In this document: piece after piece, positions 1-7,168 of the stretch
Layout: every line of letters begins with the position of its first letter
How positions within the stretch are numbered: position 1 is the first letter of the stretch
Source of the DNA: Microvirga thermotolerans
Lineage (GTDB): Bacteria; Pseudomonadota; Alphaproteobacteria; Rhizobiales; Beijerinckiaceae
Length of the DNA stretch: 64,000 nt
Direction of reading: 5' to 3'
Assembly: GCF_009363855.1 (NCBI RefSeq)
Contig: NZ_CP045423.1
Coordinates: 3,254,001 to 3,318,000, forward strand
Program-made: the position numbers and the translations under genes
The notes under the pieces: model-generated
What the model saw: the letters and a program-made list of their open reading frames with translations, nothing else
Database searches by the model: none
Told to the model about the DNA's origin: nothing

Positions 1-860
1 GGATCGCGACGCTGTGGGATGGAAGGCCGGTCTTCAGGACACCGCTCCTGTTCGTTCTCGGCTTCTTCTTCATCTTCGTGGCAGGCGGCCTTTCCGGCAT
101 CATGCTCGCCTCCGTTCCGCTTGATACCCAGGTTCACGACACGTATTTCGTCGTCGCGCACTTCCACTATGTGCTGATCGGCGGCGCCGTCTTCCCGCTC
201 CTAGGCGCCGTCTACTACTGGTATCCGAAGATCGTCGGCCGCCTTATGGACGAGCGGATCGGCCGCTGGCACTTCTGGCTTGCTTTCGTGGGCTTCAACC
301 TCGCGTTCTTCCCCATGCACATTACGGGTCTGATGGGGATGCCGCGCCGCGTCTACACCTATCAGCACGAAATGGGGTGGGACAACCTGAACCTCCTCTC
401 GTCGGTGGGCGCGCTCGTGTTCTTCCTCAGCTTCGTCGTCTTCCTCTGGAACGTGATTACGAGCGCCAGGAAGGGCGCCGTTGCCGGAGACAATCCCTGG
501 CAGGCAGGCACCCTCGAGTGGGCGACCTCCTCGCCACCGCCACCGCAGAACTTCGACCGCATCCCCGTCGTCACCAATCGGGAACCTCTCTGGGCCGAAC
601 GGGAAACCTTGTCTGTGGCGGCGGGTCTCAGCGTCGACAACCGCGAACTGATCGTCTCCACGGTATCCGAGGCACGGGCCGATCTGCGCGAATCCTCGCC
701 GGAGCCTTCCGTCTGGCCCTTCATTGCAGCCGTCGCCACGGGCATCACCTTCATCGGATCGATCTTCACGCCCTGGGCCGCCGTCTGGGGGAGCCTCATC
801 GTCGGCGTGACGCTCATCGCCTGGTTCTGGCCGAAGGGCGCGAAAGAGGACGAAAAATGA
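1..860 (+). CDS. ctaD: Cytochrome c oxidase subunit I, C-terminal part (cut by window start)
   Basis: Catalytic subunit of an aa3-type haem-copper oxidase that reduces O2 at the cytoplasmic membrane. The window holds only the last ~285 residues; the frame opens at base 3 and no start is visible. VHDTYFVVAHFHYV (about bases 137-178) carries the two His ligands of haem a3 and haem a, which identifies the family. After the usual last helices there is a linker (WATSSPPPPQNF) and about 80 further residues ending in two hydrophobic segments (SVWPFIAAVATGI and AVWGSLIVGVTLIAW). This extension resembles subunit I/III fusions, in which the first two helices of subunit III are attached to subunit I. 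The stop overlaps the next start (ATGA). The set resembles CoxMNOP-type alternative oxidases of rhizobia; that comparison is from knowledge of the family. Confidence 0.93.
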   Translation, partial: IATLWDGRPVFRTPLLFVLGFFFIFVAGGLSGIMLASVPLDTQVHDTYFVVAHFHYVLIGGAVFPLLGAVYYWYPKIVGRLMDERIGRWHFWLAFVGFNLAFFPMHITGLMGMPRRVYTYQHEMGWDNLNLLSSVGALVFFLSFVVFLWNVITSARKGAVAGDNPWQAGTLEWATSSPPPPQNFDRIPVVTNREPLWAERETLSVAAGLSVDNRELIVSTVSEARADLRESSPEPSVWPFIAAVATGITFIGSIFTPWAAVWGSLIVGVTLIAWFWPKGAKEDEK

Positions 861-1456
861 AGCACAGGCCCGTTCTCGATGTTTCCGAGCTTCCAACCTA
901 CGCGTTCGGGGCGCGCAGTCCCATGTGGTGGGGAACGCTCGGATTCTGCGTTCTGGAGGGCACGGGGTTCGCCCTCGCGGCAGGCGCATATCTCTACTTG
1001 GCGTTCCTCAATCCGCAATGGCCCCTCAGCGCTCCGCCTCCGGATCTTATCTGGTCGAGCCTGGTCACCGTCGTCCTGATCGTCAGCATCATCCCGAATT
1101 ATCTTTCGAAGAAGTTCGCTGAGAAGGAAGACCTGCCGCGTGTGCAGGTTTATCTCATCGTCGTCCTCGCATTCGGACTTGCAGCCATCGGCCTGCGCTT
1201 TCTCGAGTTCGGCGGGCTGCACGTGAAGTGGGACCAGAACGCCTATGGTTCCCTTCTCTGGGCCTTGCTCGGCCTCCACACGGTACACATCATCACGGAT
1301 GTCGTCGACACGATCGTGCTGACCGTCCTGATGTTCACGCGTCATGCGCACGGGAAGAGGTTCAGCGACGTAGGCGACAACGCATTCTACTGGAACTTCG
1401 TCGTCCTTTCCTGGCTCCCCATCTATGCCCTGCTCTACTGGGGCCCGAGGCTGTGA
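857..1456 (+). CDS. ctaE: Cytochrome c oxidase subunit III (short, five-helix form)
   Basis: Subunit III of the same oxidase, 199 residues. Five hydrophobic segments are visible (about residues 25-50, 64-82, 98-116, 133-156 and 178-195). Motifs are typical of the family: GFCVLEGTGFA in the first retained helix, GLHTVHIITDV with conserved His, and YWNFVVLSWLPIYALLYW at the C-terminus. Full-length bacterial subunit III has seven helices and about 260-290 residues, so the first two helices are missing here; they are probably supplied by the C-terminal extension of subunit I just upstream. The ATG overlaps the upstream stop (ATGA), implying translational coupling. Family assignment is firm; the helix transfer is inferred. 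Confidence 0.88.
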   Translation: MKHRPVLDVSELPTYAFGARSPMWWGTLGFCVLEGTGFALAAGAYLYLAFLNPQWPLSAPPPDLIWSSLVTVVLIVSIIPNYLSKKFAEKEDLPRVQVYLIVVLAFGLAAIGLRFLEFGGLHVKWDQNAYGSLLWALLGLHTVHIITDVVDTIVLTVLMFTRHAHGKRFSDVGDNAFYWNFVVLSWLPIYALLYWGPRL

Positions 1457-1463
1457 GGCGCTC

Positions 1464-1814
1464 ATGATCTCCTTCCTGCGAAGCGGCATACCCTCTGCGG
1501 GCATTTTCATCGGCCCGACCGCATGGCTGCTGAACACGCAGATCAACTATGCTCTCGTGCCCTGGATCTGCGCACACAAGGTCGGGCTTGTCCCGCTCGT
1601 CGCCTGCATCATGGCGCTGGTCAGCCTCCTTGGCGGGTTCCTCTCGTGGAGAGCCTTCGATCGTTCGAGCATCATGCCTCGCGCCGACAGCGCCGGTGCC
1701 GGGCGGCCTCATCGCTTCACGGCCATCGTCGGCATTGCCATGGCAGCACTCTTCGCGCTCGTGATCCTGGTTCAGGGCGCAGCAGGGGTGATCCTTCATG
1801 GGTGCGAACGATGA
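1464..1814 (+). CDS. Small membrane protein of the oxidase operon, function unknown
   Basis: 116 residues with three hydrophobic stretches (about 8-36, 40-62 and 84-108), including ACIMALVSLLGGFLSWRAF and AIVGIAMAALFALVILVQGAAG. The start at 1464 is chosen because it follows the subunit III stop by a few bases; an ATG at 1425 lies inside subunit III. The stop overlaps the next start (ATGA at 1811-1814). Uncharacterised membrane proteins of this size lie between subunit III and CtaG in other alternative oxidase operons. It may be an accessory subunit or assembly helper, but no motif supports a defined role. Confidence 0.75.
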   Translation: MISFLRSGIPSAGIFIGPTAWLLNTQINYALVPWICAHKVGLVPLVACIMALVSLLGGFLSWRAFDRSSIMPRADSAGAGRPHRFTAIVGIAMAALFALVILVQGAAGVILHGCER

Positions 1815-2719
1815 GACCCCTGCTGCCACTTGCGATGCTCCTGCTGCCCGTGACGGCCCTGGCGCACGGCGGCAACCACGATCCGGCCTCGCCCCGGTCC
1901 CTGGAGGCCTGGGTCGCGCTTCCTCTCCTCTGTTCGGCCTTTCTCTACGCGACAGGCGTCGCCCGACTCTGGATCGGACTTGCTCCGGGACGAGGCGTCG
2001 CCCTCTGGCAGGCTGCGAGTTTCGGCTGCGGATGGCTCCTGCTGGCCATCGCTCTTATTTCTCCCGTGCACGCTCTCGCAGAGAGGCTCTTCGCCGTCCA
2101 CATGCTCGAGCATGAGATCCTCATGACTCTCGCGGCGCCTCTCCTCGTGCTGGCCAGACCCATGGGAGGGATGCTCTGGGCCCTGCCCCTCGCCCGGCGG
2201 AGGACGATCGGCGCCGTCGGGCGCAGCAGATGGGTTTCACGCCCCTGGCGGATCCTGGTCGACCCGCCTGTCGCCACCCTTACCCATGGCGCGGCGATCT
2301 GGCTCTGGCACGTCCCGCTCCTGTTCAATGCCGCCCTCGAGAGCCCCTTCGTTCACGGTCTCCAGCACGTCAGCTTCCTCGGATCGGCGCTCCTGTTCTG
2401 GTGGTCTCTGCTAAGGGGGAGAGCGCGCGTGCGCGGTTACGGCGCCGCGGCCTTCTATCTGTTCGTGACGGCCCTGCATTCCGGCTTCCTGGGCATCCTG
2501 CTGTCCATAGCGCGCAGTCCCATCTATCCGGCCCAGTCGTCGGATGCTGCGCATTGGGGATTGACGCCCCTGGAGGATCAACAGCTCGCCGGACTGATCA
2601 TGTGGGTGCCTGCGGGTCTCGTCTATGCGGCGGCGACCCTGGCGATGATCGGGATCTGGATCAGCAAATCGGGCACCGTCCCGATACCAGGAGGGAGCCA
2701 TGCGCCTCTCTCTCGCTAA
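1811..2719 (+). CDS. ctaG: CtaG-type (caa3-family) cytochrome c oxidase assembly protein
   Basis: 302-residue polytopic membrane protein of the caa3_CtaG family, distinct from the single-helix Cox11-type CtaG. The N-terminus (MRPLLPLAMLLLPVTALAHG) looks like a signal or first helix. His-rich motifs typical of the family follow: HMLEHEILM, HGAAIWLWHVPLLFNAALE, HGLQHVSFLGSALLFWW and TALHSGFLGILLS. These proteins are implicated in copper-centre assembly of subunit I. Start at 1811 overlaps the upstream stop. The gene sits in the oxidase operon and its 3' end overlaps the following cytochrome gene by 20 bases. Confidence 0.88.
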   Translation: MRPLLPLAMLLLPVTALAHGGNHDPASPRSLEAWVALPLLCSAFLYATGVARLWIGLAPGRGVALWQAASFGCGWLLLAIALISPVHALAERLFAVHMLEHEILMTLAAPLLVLARPMGGMLWALPLARRRTIGAVGRSRWVSRPWRILVDPPVATLTHGAAIWLWHVPLLFNAALESPFVHGLQHVSFLGSALLFWWSLLRGRARVRGYGAAAFYLFVTALHSGFLGILLSIARSPIYPAQSSDAAHWGLTPLEDQQLAGLIMWVPAGLVYAAATLAMIGIWISKSGTVPIPGGSHAPLSR

Positions 2720-3263
2720 AGGCCTGTATGCGGTTCTCTCAACGCTCCTTCTTGGCTGGATTCTTCTGCGCCGTTCACGCCACAGACGTCTCACAAGAAC
2801 TCGCTCTGCCGCCATCGCGGGCGGGAGCGCTCCGCTCATGTCCGCGCGCATGGATCGGGGCTGGTCACCCGCAATGCCCGCCGGCGCCCTGGCCATACTG
2901 GTCGCCGTCACCGCGGGAGGATATCTCGTGGACCGTTACAAGGACCGCCTCGAGCGTCAGAACCGGGCCGAGCTTCTCACGGGGGGCAGCATCCGTCGCG
3001 GGAAAATGCAGATCCTGCGCTATGGGTGCGCGGGTTGCCACACCATTGAAGGCATTCCCCATGCGGATGGCCTCGTCGGCCCGCCTCTCACGACAATCTC
3101 CCGAAGGGTCTATGTCGCTGGAATGCTGAAGAACACGCCCGACAATCTCGCGCGCTGGATCGTCGACCCCCGCGGGATCAACCCGCAGACGGCGATGCCG
3201 GTGACGGGCATATCGCCCGCGGAAGCACGAGACGTCGTGGCCTATCTCTACGCGCACGACTGA
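2700..3263 (+). CDS. Membrane-anchored c-type cytochrome
   Basis: 187-residue single-haem cytochrome c, probably an electron donor or accessory subunit of the oxidase upstream. The haem-binding motif is CAGCH at about residues 110-114, with the likely axial Met in TAMPVTGIS near the C-terminus. A hydrophobic segment (PAGALAILVAVTAGGYLV, about residues 61-78) would anchor it, with the haem domain in the periplasm. The ATG at 2700 overlaps ctaG; an in-frame ATG at 2838 would still retain the anchor and may be the true start. The first ~45 residues are rich in Arg and unlike a cytochrome. Last gene of the operon. Confidence 0.82.
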   Translation: MRLSLAKGLYAVLSTLLLGWILLRRSRHRRLTRTRSAAIAGGSAPLMSARMDRGWSPAMPAGALAILVAVTAGGYLVDRYKDRLERQNRAELLTGGSIRRGKMQILRYGCAGCHTIEGIPHADGLVGPPLTTISRRVYVAGMLKNTPDNLARWIVDPRGINPQTAMPVTGISPAEARDVVAYLYAHD

Positions 3264-3271
3264 GCCCCTCT

Positions 3272-3784
3272 TCAGTCCGTTGAGAAGACGGCCGGCGTTG
3301 CGGTTCGAGCCGGGACCTTAAGCCCCCGCTTGACCGTCTTGAGAGCGATGAGGCTCTTGTATTTCCGCACCACCGGTTGTTCGGTCATCAGCCTTTCGAT
3401 GAAGGCGTTGTAGCCTTCAAGATCCTCGGTTGAAACCAGGAGCACGTAATCCGCGTCTCCGGTCACGTACCAGCAGGATTGGACCTCGGGAGCATCGCCG
3501 ATCCATCGCTGGAAGCTTTCCAGCGAGCGGCGGCGCTCGTTGTCGATCTCGACCTCGACGAGCACCGTTACCGTGCGACCGACGGAACGGGGCTCGACCA
3601 ATGCCACGATGCGTTCGATGATTCCTTCCCGCTTCAGGCGAGACAGGCGCCGCTGCACGGCGGATGCGGAGAGCCCGACCATTCCGGCAAGAGCCTCCGT
3701 CGACAGGTCCGCATCGTCCTGCACGAGGTCGAGAATCTTGCGATCGAGAGCATCGAGATCGGTCATGCACGAATCCTGCGTCAT
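3272..3784 (-). CDS. Lrp/AsnC-family transcriptional regulator
   Basis: 170 residues. An N-terminal winged helix-turn-helix (LDALDRKILDLVQDDADLS, then GLSASAVQRRLSRLKREG) is followed by an alpha/beta effector (RAM) domain with the expected GDADYVLLV motif. Lrp/AsnC proteins form octamers that sense amino acids and often control a divergent neighbour. Here the divergent gene is a threonine/serine dehydratase-like enzyme with an 81-base shared spacer, so control of amino-acid degradation is likely. Met-7 (3766) is an alternative start giving a more usual family N-terminus. Confidence 0.9.
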   Translation of the reverse strand: MTQDSCMTDLDALDRKILDLVQDDADLSTEALAGMVGLSASAVQRRLSRLKREGIIERIVALVEPRSVGRTVTVLVEVEIDNERRRSLESFQRWIGDAPEVQSCWYVTGDADYVLLVSTEDLEGYNAFIERLMTEQPVVRKYKSLIALKTVKRGLKVPARTATPAVFSTD

Positions 3785-3792
3785 AGCCCATG

Positions 3793-3846
3793 ATTATGCG
3801 GTTAAAGGCACAAGTATCCAGAAAATTTGCATATAACCCGCGCAAT
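3793..3846. promoter_or_regulatory. Candidate Lrp/AsnC operator in the divergent spacer
   Basis: ATTATGCGGTTA at 3793-3804 faces TAACCCGCGCAAT at 3834-3846. The second arm is the near-complement of the first, giving an imperfect inverted repeat with about 29 bases between the arms. It lies between the Lrp-type regulator and the dehydratase gene, and the enclosed stretch is AT-rich (AGAAAATTTGCATATAAC), as expected for promoter DNA. Function is inferred from position and symmetry only. Confidence 0.4.
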
Positions 3847-3865
3847 CGCATGCTAAGGTTCCGCC

Positions 3866-4840
3866 ATGAGCACGCCCGAGCTTTCCCCTGCCCGCATCCT
3901 TGAAGGCCGGAACCTGATTGACCCGACCTTTCTCCAGTCCGCCATCCGGCAGTCGCCCGATCTCGACCGGATGCTGGGGCTTTCCCTGTGGATGAAGAAC
4001 GAGACCGAAAACCCGATCCGCAGTTTCAAAGGCCGGGGCACCAGCCTCTTGGTCGCCCGCGAGCTTCGGGCACCCACGTCGCTCGTCACGGCCTCGGCGG
4101 GAAACTTCGGCCAGGGCCTGGCCTATGCCGGCGCGCGGGCTGGACACGATGTGACCGTGTTCGCCGCGACAAACGCCAATTCCTTCAAGATCGAAGCCAT
4201 GCGCCGCCTGGGAGCGAAAGTGGTTCTCCACGGGAGCGATCTCGACGCCGCGAAGGATAAGGCACGGGCATTCGCAGCAGAGCGCGGCCTGCGGTTCGTG
4301 GAGGATGGCGCGGAACCTGCCATCGCGGAAGGGGCCGGCACGATTGCCGTGGAACTGTCGGAGGAGGCGCCCGGACTCGATGCCCTGTTCGTCCCCCTGG
4401 GCAATGGGGCCCTTGCGACGGGAATGGGAGCCTGGCTCAAGCACGCCTCCCCGACCACGCGGATCGTGGCCGTGGCTGCGTCGGGAGCGCCTTGCATGGC
4501 GAAGTCCTTCGCCGAGGGTCGCGATGTCGAGACACCCGCTGCCGATACCATTGCCGACGGCATTGCGGTGAGGGTCCCCGTTCCTTTCGCCCGTGAATCC
4601 ATGGCGGGAACGGTCGATGAGGTCCTGCTCGTAAGCGACGACCTCATTCTCCAGGCCATGAGCCTGCTGCATCGCCATCTTGGGCGCAGGATCGAACCGG
4701 CGGGCGCTGTCGGTCTTGCCGGTCTGCTCATGTGCCATCGGAAATATACCGGTGCCCGGGTCGCTACGGTTCTTTGCGGAGCGAATCTCACGCAGGAACA
4801 GATCGAAGCCTGGTTCCCACAGGACCGGCCGCTGCCCTGA
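3866..4840 (+). CDS. PLP-dependent threonine/serine dehydratase-like protein
   Basis: 324-residue fold-type II PLP enzyme of the threonine ammonia-lyase/serine dehydratase group. SFKGRG places the Schiff-base Lys at residue 55. TASAGNFGQGLAYAG is the substrate-loop equivalent of S-x-G-N-x-G/A, and VPLGNGALATG is the PLP-phosphate loop. No C-terminal ACT regulatory domain is present, as in catabolic enzymes. The exact substrate (Thr, Ser, a hydroxy-amino acid, or diaminopropionate) cannot be read from the sequence. An AAGG lies before the ATG. Divergent from the Lrp-type regulator, which probably controls it. Confidence 0.82.
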   Translation: MSTPELSPARILEGRNLIDPTFLQSAIRQSPDLDRMLGLSLWMKNETENPIRSFKGRGTSLLVARELRAPTSLVTASAGNFGQGLAYAGARAGHDVTVFAATNANSFKIEAMRRLGAKVVLHGSDLDAAKDKARAFAAERGLRFVEDGAEPAIAEGAGTIAVELSEEAPGLDALFVPLGNGALATGMGAWLKHASPTTRIVAVAASGAPCMAKSFAEGRDVETPAADTIADGIAVRVPVPFARESMAGTVDEVLLVSDDLILQAMSLLHRHLGRRIEPAGAVGLAGLLMCHRKYTGARVATVLCGANLTQEQIEAWFPQDRPLP

Positions 4841-4879
4841 TCCGAACCCGCATTTTTTCCTTTTACCGGAGACGATCTC

Positions 4880-5737
4880 ATGTCGCTTCCCTCTGGCGTG
4901 GTCGGCCAGCCGGCCCTGGCCTTCACCACGACGGCGCTCGCCGAAATCATGACCGCATGCTTCGAGGGGTATGTCATCCCGCAGACGGTAACAGGCCATG
5001 GCTTCAACAACCGCTTTCGCCGGGAAAGCCTCGACATGGACGCCAGCCGGGTCTTCATGGATGGCCCATCGCCCATCGCCATCGTCCTTGTCACCCGACG
5101 GGGATGGACCGCCCGCATCGCGGCTATGGGCATCGTGCCTGCGCACCGGGGGCGAGGCCTCGGACGACAGGCGCTCGGCGAGGTGGTCGAAAACCTGCAC
5201 CGCCTCGGCGACCGCCGGCTGCTGCTCGAAGTCATCGAGACGAACGATCCGGCCGTTCGCCTCTACACGAGCCTGGGCTTCATCCCCCGGCGGCGCCTCG
5301 TCGGCTATCGCCGGCCAGCACGTGCCGAGGATGCGGCAGCGGTGAGTGAACTCGTCGAGGTCGATCCGCTCGTCGTCGCCCGTCAGGTGACGGAGCATGG
5401 TGCGCAGGATCTGCCCTGGATCATGTCGCCAGAAACGCTCGCCGCCGCAGCGGCCCCGGCCCTCGCCTATTCCCTGTCCGATCGGGCCTTCGCCATCGTG
5501 GAACCCGCTCCGCAGCCGGGAGCTCTCGCCCTGCGCACCCTTGTCATTTCGGGCGAGGCGCGCGGCCATGGGCTGGGGCGTCGGATGATGTCGTCTCTTG
5601 CGGCCCGACATCCCGGCCAGGACATCGTCATCTCCGCAAATTTCCCCGAAGGACTGGCCGCGGATTTTCTGGCCCGTGCCGGCTTCGAGAAAACGCCGAT
5701 CAGCCAGTTCGAGATGGAACGAAGCCTCGTTTCCTGA
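4880..5737 (+). CDS. GNAT-family N-acetyltransferase with two GNAT domains
   Basis: 285 residues with two acetyl-CoA-binding repeats. The N-terminal domain has MGIVPAHRGRGLGRQAL (pyrophosphate loop R-G-R-G-L-G) followed by LEVIETNDPAVRLYTSLGF, the classic motif B. The C-terminal domain has ISGEARGHGLGRRMM and a degenerate motif B (FLARAGFEKT). Such tandem proteins acetylate small amines or amino acids; only one domain is usually active. GGAGA precedes the ATG. It follows the dehydratase gene by 39 bases and is probably co-transcribed. The substrate is unknown. Confidence 0.85.
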   Translation: MSLPSGVVGQPALAFTTTALAEIMTACFEGYVIPQTVTGHGFNNRFRRESLDMDASRVFMDGPSPIAIVLVTRRGWTARIAAMGIVPAHRGRGLGRQALGEVVENLHRLGDRRLLLEVIETNDPAVRLYTSLGFIPRRRLVGYRRPARAEDAAAVSELVEVDPLVVARQVTEHGAQDLPWIMSPETLAAAAAPALAYSLSDRAFAIVEPAPQPGALALRTLVISGEARGHGLGRRMMSSLAARHPGQDIVISANFPEGLAADFLARAGFEKTPISQFEMERSLVS

Positions 5738-5796
5738 TCCCATGTCCGGAGAAGGACCGCGATCGCTGCGTCGCCATGGAACAAGGAGCGCCCTTC

Positions 5797-6447
5797 ATGC
5801 CCGCAGAAGCGTTGACCATCGTCGGCCATCGCAGCCATCCCGTTCCGGGTGCCCTCATCCGCGCCCCGGAAAAGAGCAGGCACCTGGCCGTCCTATTTCC
5901 CGGCTTCGGCTACCGCAACACGATGCCGCTCCTCTACTACAGCCGCGCGCTCCTGCTCGCCCGCGGGGCGGACGTGCTCACGGTGGACTATGCCTACGAC
6001 ACGCTGCCCGCATTCCTCGAAGCTCAGAACGAGGAGAAGCTCGCCTGGATCCGCTCGGATGCGTCGGCTGTCTTCGATGCGGTGGAAGCGCTCGATCGCT
6101 ATGAACGCCTCACCATCATCGGCAAGTCCGCGGGAACGGCAGCCATGGCCCTGACGGTTCCCGGTCGGGCGGAGCTGGCCAGTGCGGACCTGGTCTGGCT
6201 CACGCCGGGCTTCAACACACCTGGCATGCCTGAAGGCATGGCGCAATGCCGTCAGCGCTCCATCGTCTTTATCGGAACGGCGGATCCGCATTATAAGGAG
6301 ACGCATCTCGCGGCGGCGCGCTCGCGCGGAGCGGAGGTCGCCGTTTTCGAGGGCCTCGACCACGGGCTGGAAAAGTCGGGAGACATCCATGGCAGCATCA
6401 CGGCCATGGTGCACATCATGAAACGTTTGGACGAGTGGATCGGCTAA
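5797..6447 (+). CDS. Alpha/beta-hydrolase family protein
   Basis: 216 residues. The nucleophile elbow is IIGKSAGTAAM (G-K-S-A-G), the acid is the Asp in FIGTADPHY and the His is in EGLDHGLEKSGD, so the Ser-Asp-His triad is complete. An early LFPGFGYRN provides the oxyanion-hole region. The start at 5797 is chosen because AAGGAG at 5783-5788 sits eight bases upstream; an in-frame ATG at 5776 has no such site. It resembles dienelactone-hydrolase-like or small esterase proteins; substrate unknown. Co-directional with the GNAT and GST genes. Confidence 0.78.
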   Translation: MPAEALTIVGHRSHPVPGALIRAPEKSRHLAVLFPGFGYRNTMPLLYYSRALLLARGADVLTVDYAYDTLPAFLEAQNEEKLAWIRSDASAVFDAVEALDRYERLTIIGKSAGTAAMALTVPGRAELASADLVWLTPGFNTPGMPEGMAQCRQRSIVFIGTADPHYKETHLAAARSRGAEVAVFEGLDHGLEKSGDIHGSITAMVHIMKRLDEWIG

Positions 6448-6480
6448 CCGCGCCGATGCCTTTCTCGGGAGGATTGCTCG

Positions 6481-7107
6481 ATGGCGGAATACGAACTGAT
6501 CGCGTCGAAAGGCTGTGGCTCCGCCGTGATCGAAATGGCGCTGGCGCTGGCCGGATTGCCGCACCGGATCACGCTGATCCCGTACCTCGAACCGGGTCCG
6601 CAGCGGGACCGGCTCCTTGCGCTCAACCCTCTGGGACAGGTGCCGACGCTGGTCCTGCCGGACGGCACGGTCATGACGGAGAGCGCCGCCATGGTGCTGC
6701 ACATCGACGACGTCGCGCCGCAAGCCCGGCTCGCGCCGCGGCCCGACGATTCCAATCGCGCGGCCTTCCTCAATCTTCTCGTCGTCCTGGTCGGAGCGCT
6801 GTATCCCACCTTCACCTTCGGCGACGATCCGAAGCAGTTCGGCCTCGACGAGAATGCCGCATCGGTCCTCCGTGCCCAGACGGATGCTCGCCGCATGCGG
6901 CTCTGGCAGCACCTGGAGTCGCGCATCTCCCCTGACCCCTACGTCCTGGGCCGCGAGAGAAGCGCCATCGACCTCTATGTCGCCGTCATGACGCACTGGA
7001 GGCCGGGAAGCGCCTGGTTTGCGGAGCATTGTCCGAAGCTGCTCGCGGCTGCGGAGGCCACGGCGGCGGATCCGAGGATCGGCGAGATCCTTTCCCGGAA
7101 CATGTGA
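6481..7107 (+). CDS. Glutathione S-transferase family protein
   Basis: 208 residues. The N-terminal thioredoxin fold carries LNPLGQVPTLVLPDG with the cis-Pro of the glutathione site and MTESAAMVLHIDD, the gamma-glutamyl-binding E-S pair. A helical C-terminal domain contains VLGRERSAIDLYVAVM (N-capping S-x-x-D). The potential catalytic residue is in SKGCGSAVIE. Could act in detoxification or in ring or thioether metabolism. GGGAGG precedes the ATG. It is the last gene of the rightward run; a hairpin follows its stop. Confidence 0.85.
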   Translation: MAEYELIASKGCGSAVIEMALALAGLPHRITLIPYLEPGPQRDRLLALNPLGQVPTLVLPDGTVMTESAAMVLHIDDVAPQARLAPRPDDSNRAAFLNLLVVLVGALYPTFTFGDDPKQFGLDENAASVLRAQTDARRMRLWQHLESRISPDPYVLGRERSAIDLYVAVMTHWRPGSAWFAEHCPKLLAAAEATAADPRIGEILSRNM

Positions 7108-7123
7108 ACGGGTCGGACCCGAT

Positions 7124-7146
7124 GGACGGCGGGAAGGCCGCCGTCC
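7124..7146. terminator. Hairpin between convergent GST and gabD genes
   Basis: Nine perfectly paired bases, GGACGGCGG (7124-7132) and CCGCCGTCC (7138-7146), around a five-base loop. A short TTTT follows ten bases later on the + strand. Its position between two convergent genes suits a bidirectional transcription stop, but the T-tract is weak. Confidence 0.5.
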
Positions 7147-7168
7147 AGGGGCAATTTTGCAGACCTTT

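Noticed and set aside
3794-5743. Long antisense open frame opposite the dehydratase and GNAT genes
   Set aside because: It opposes two clear gene families, has no recognisable domain, and long antisense frames are expected in GC-rich DNA.
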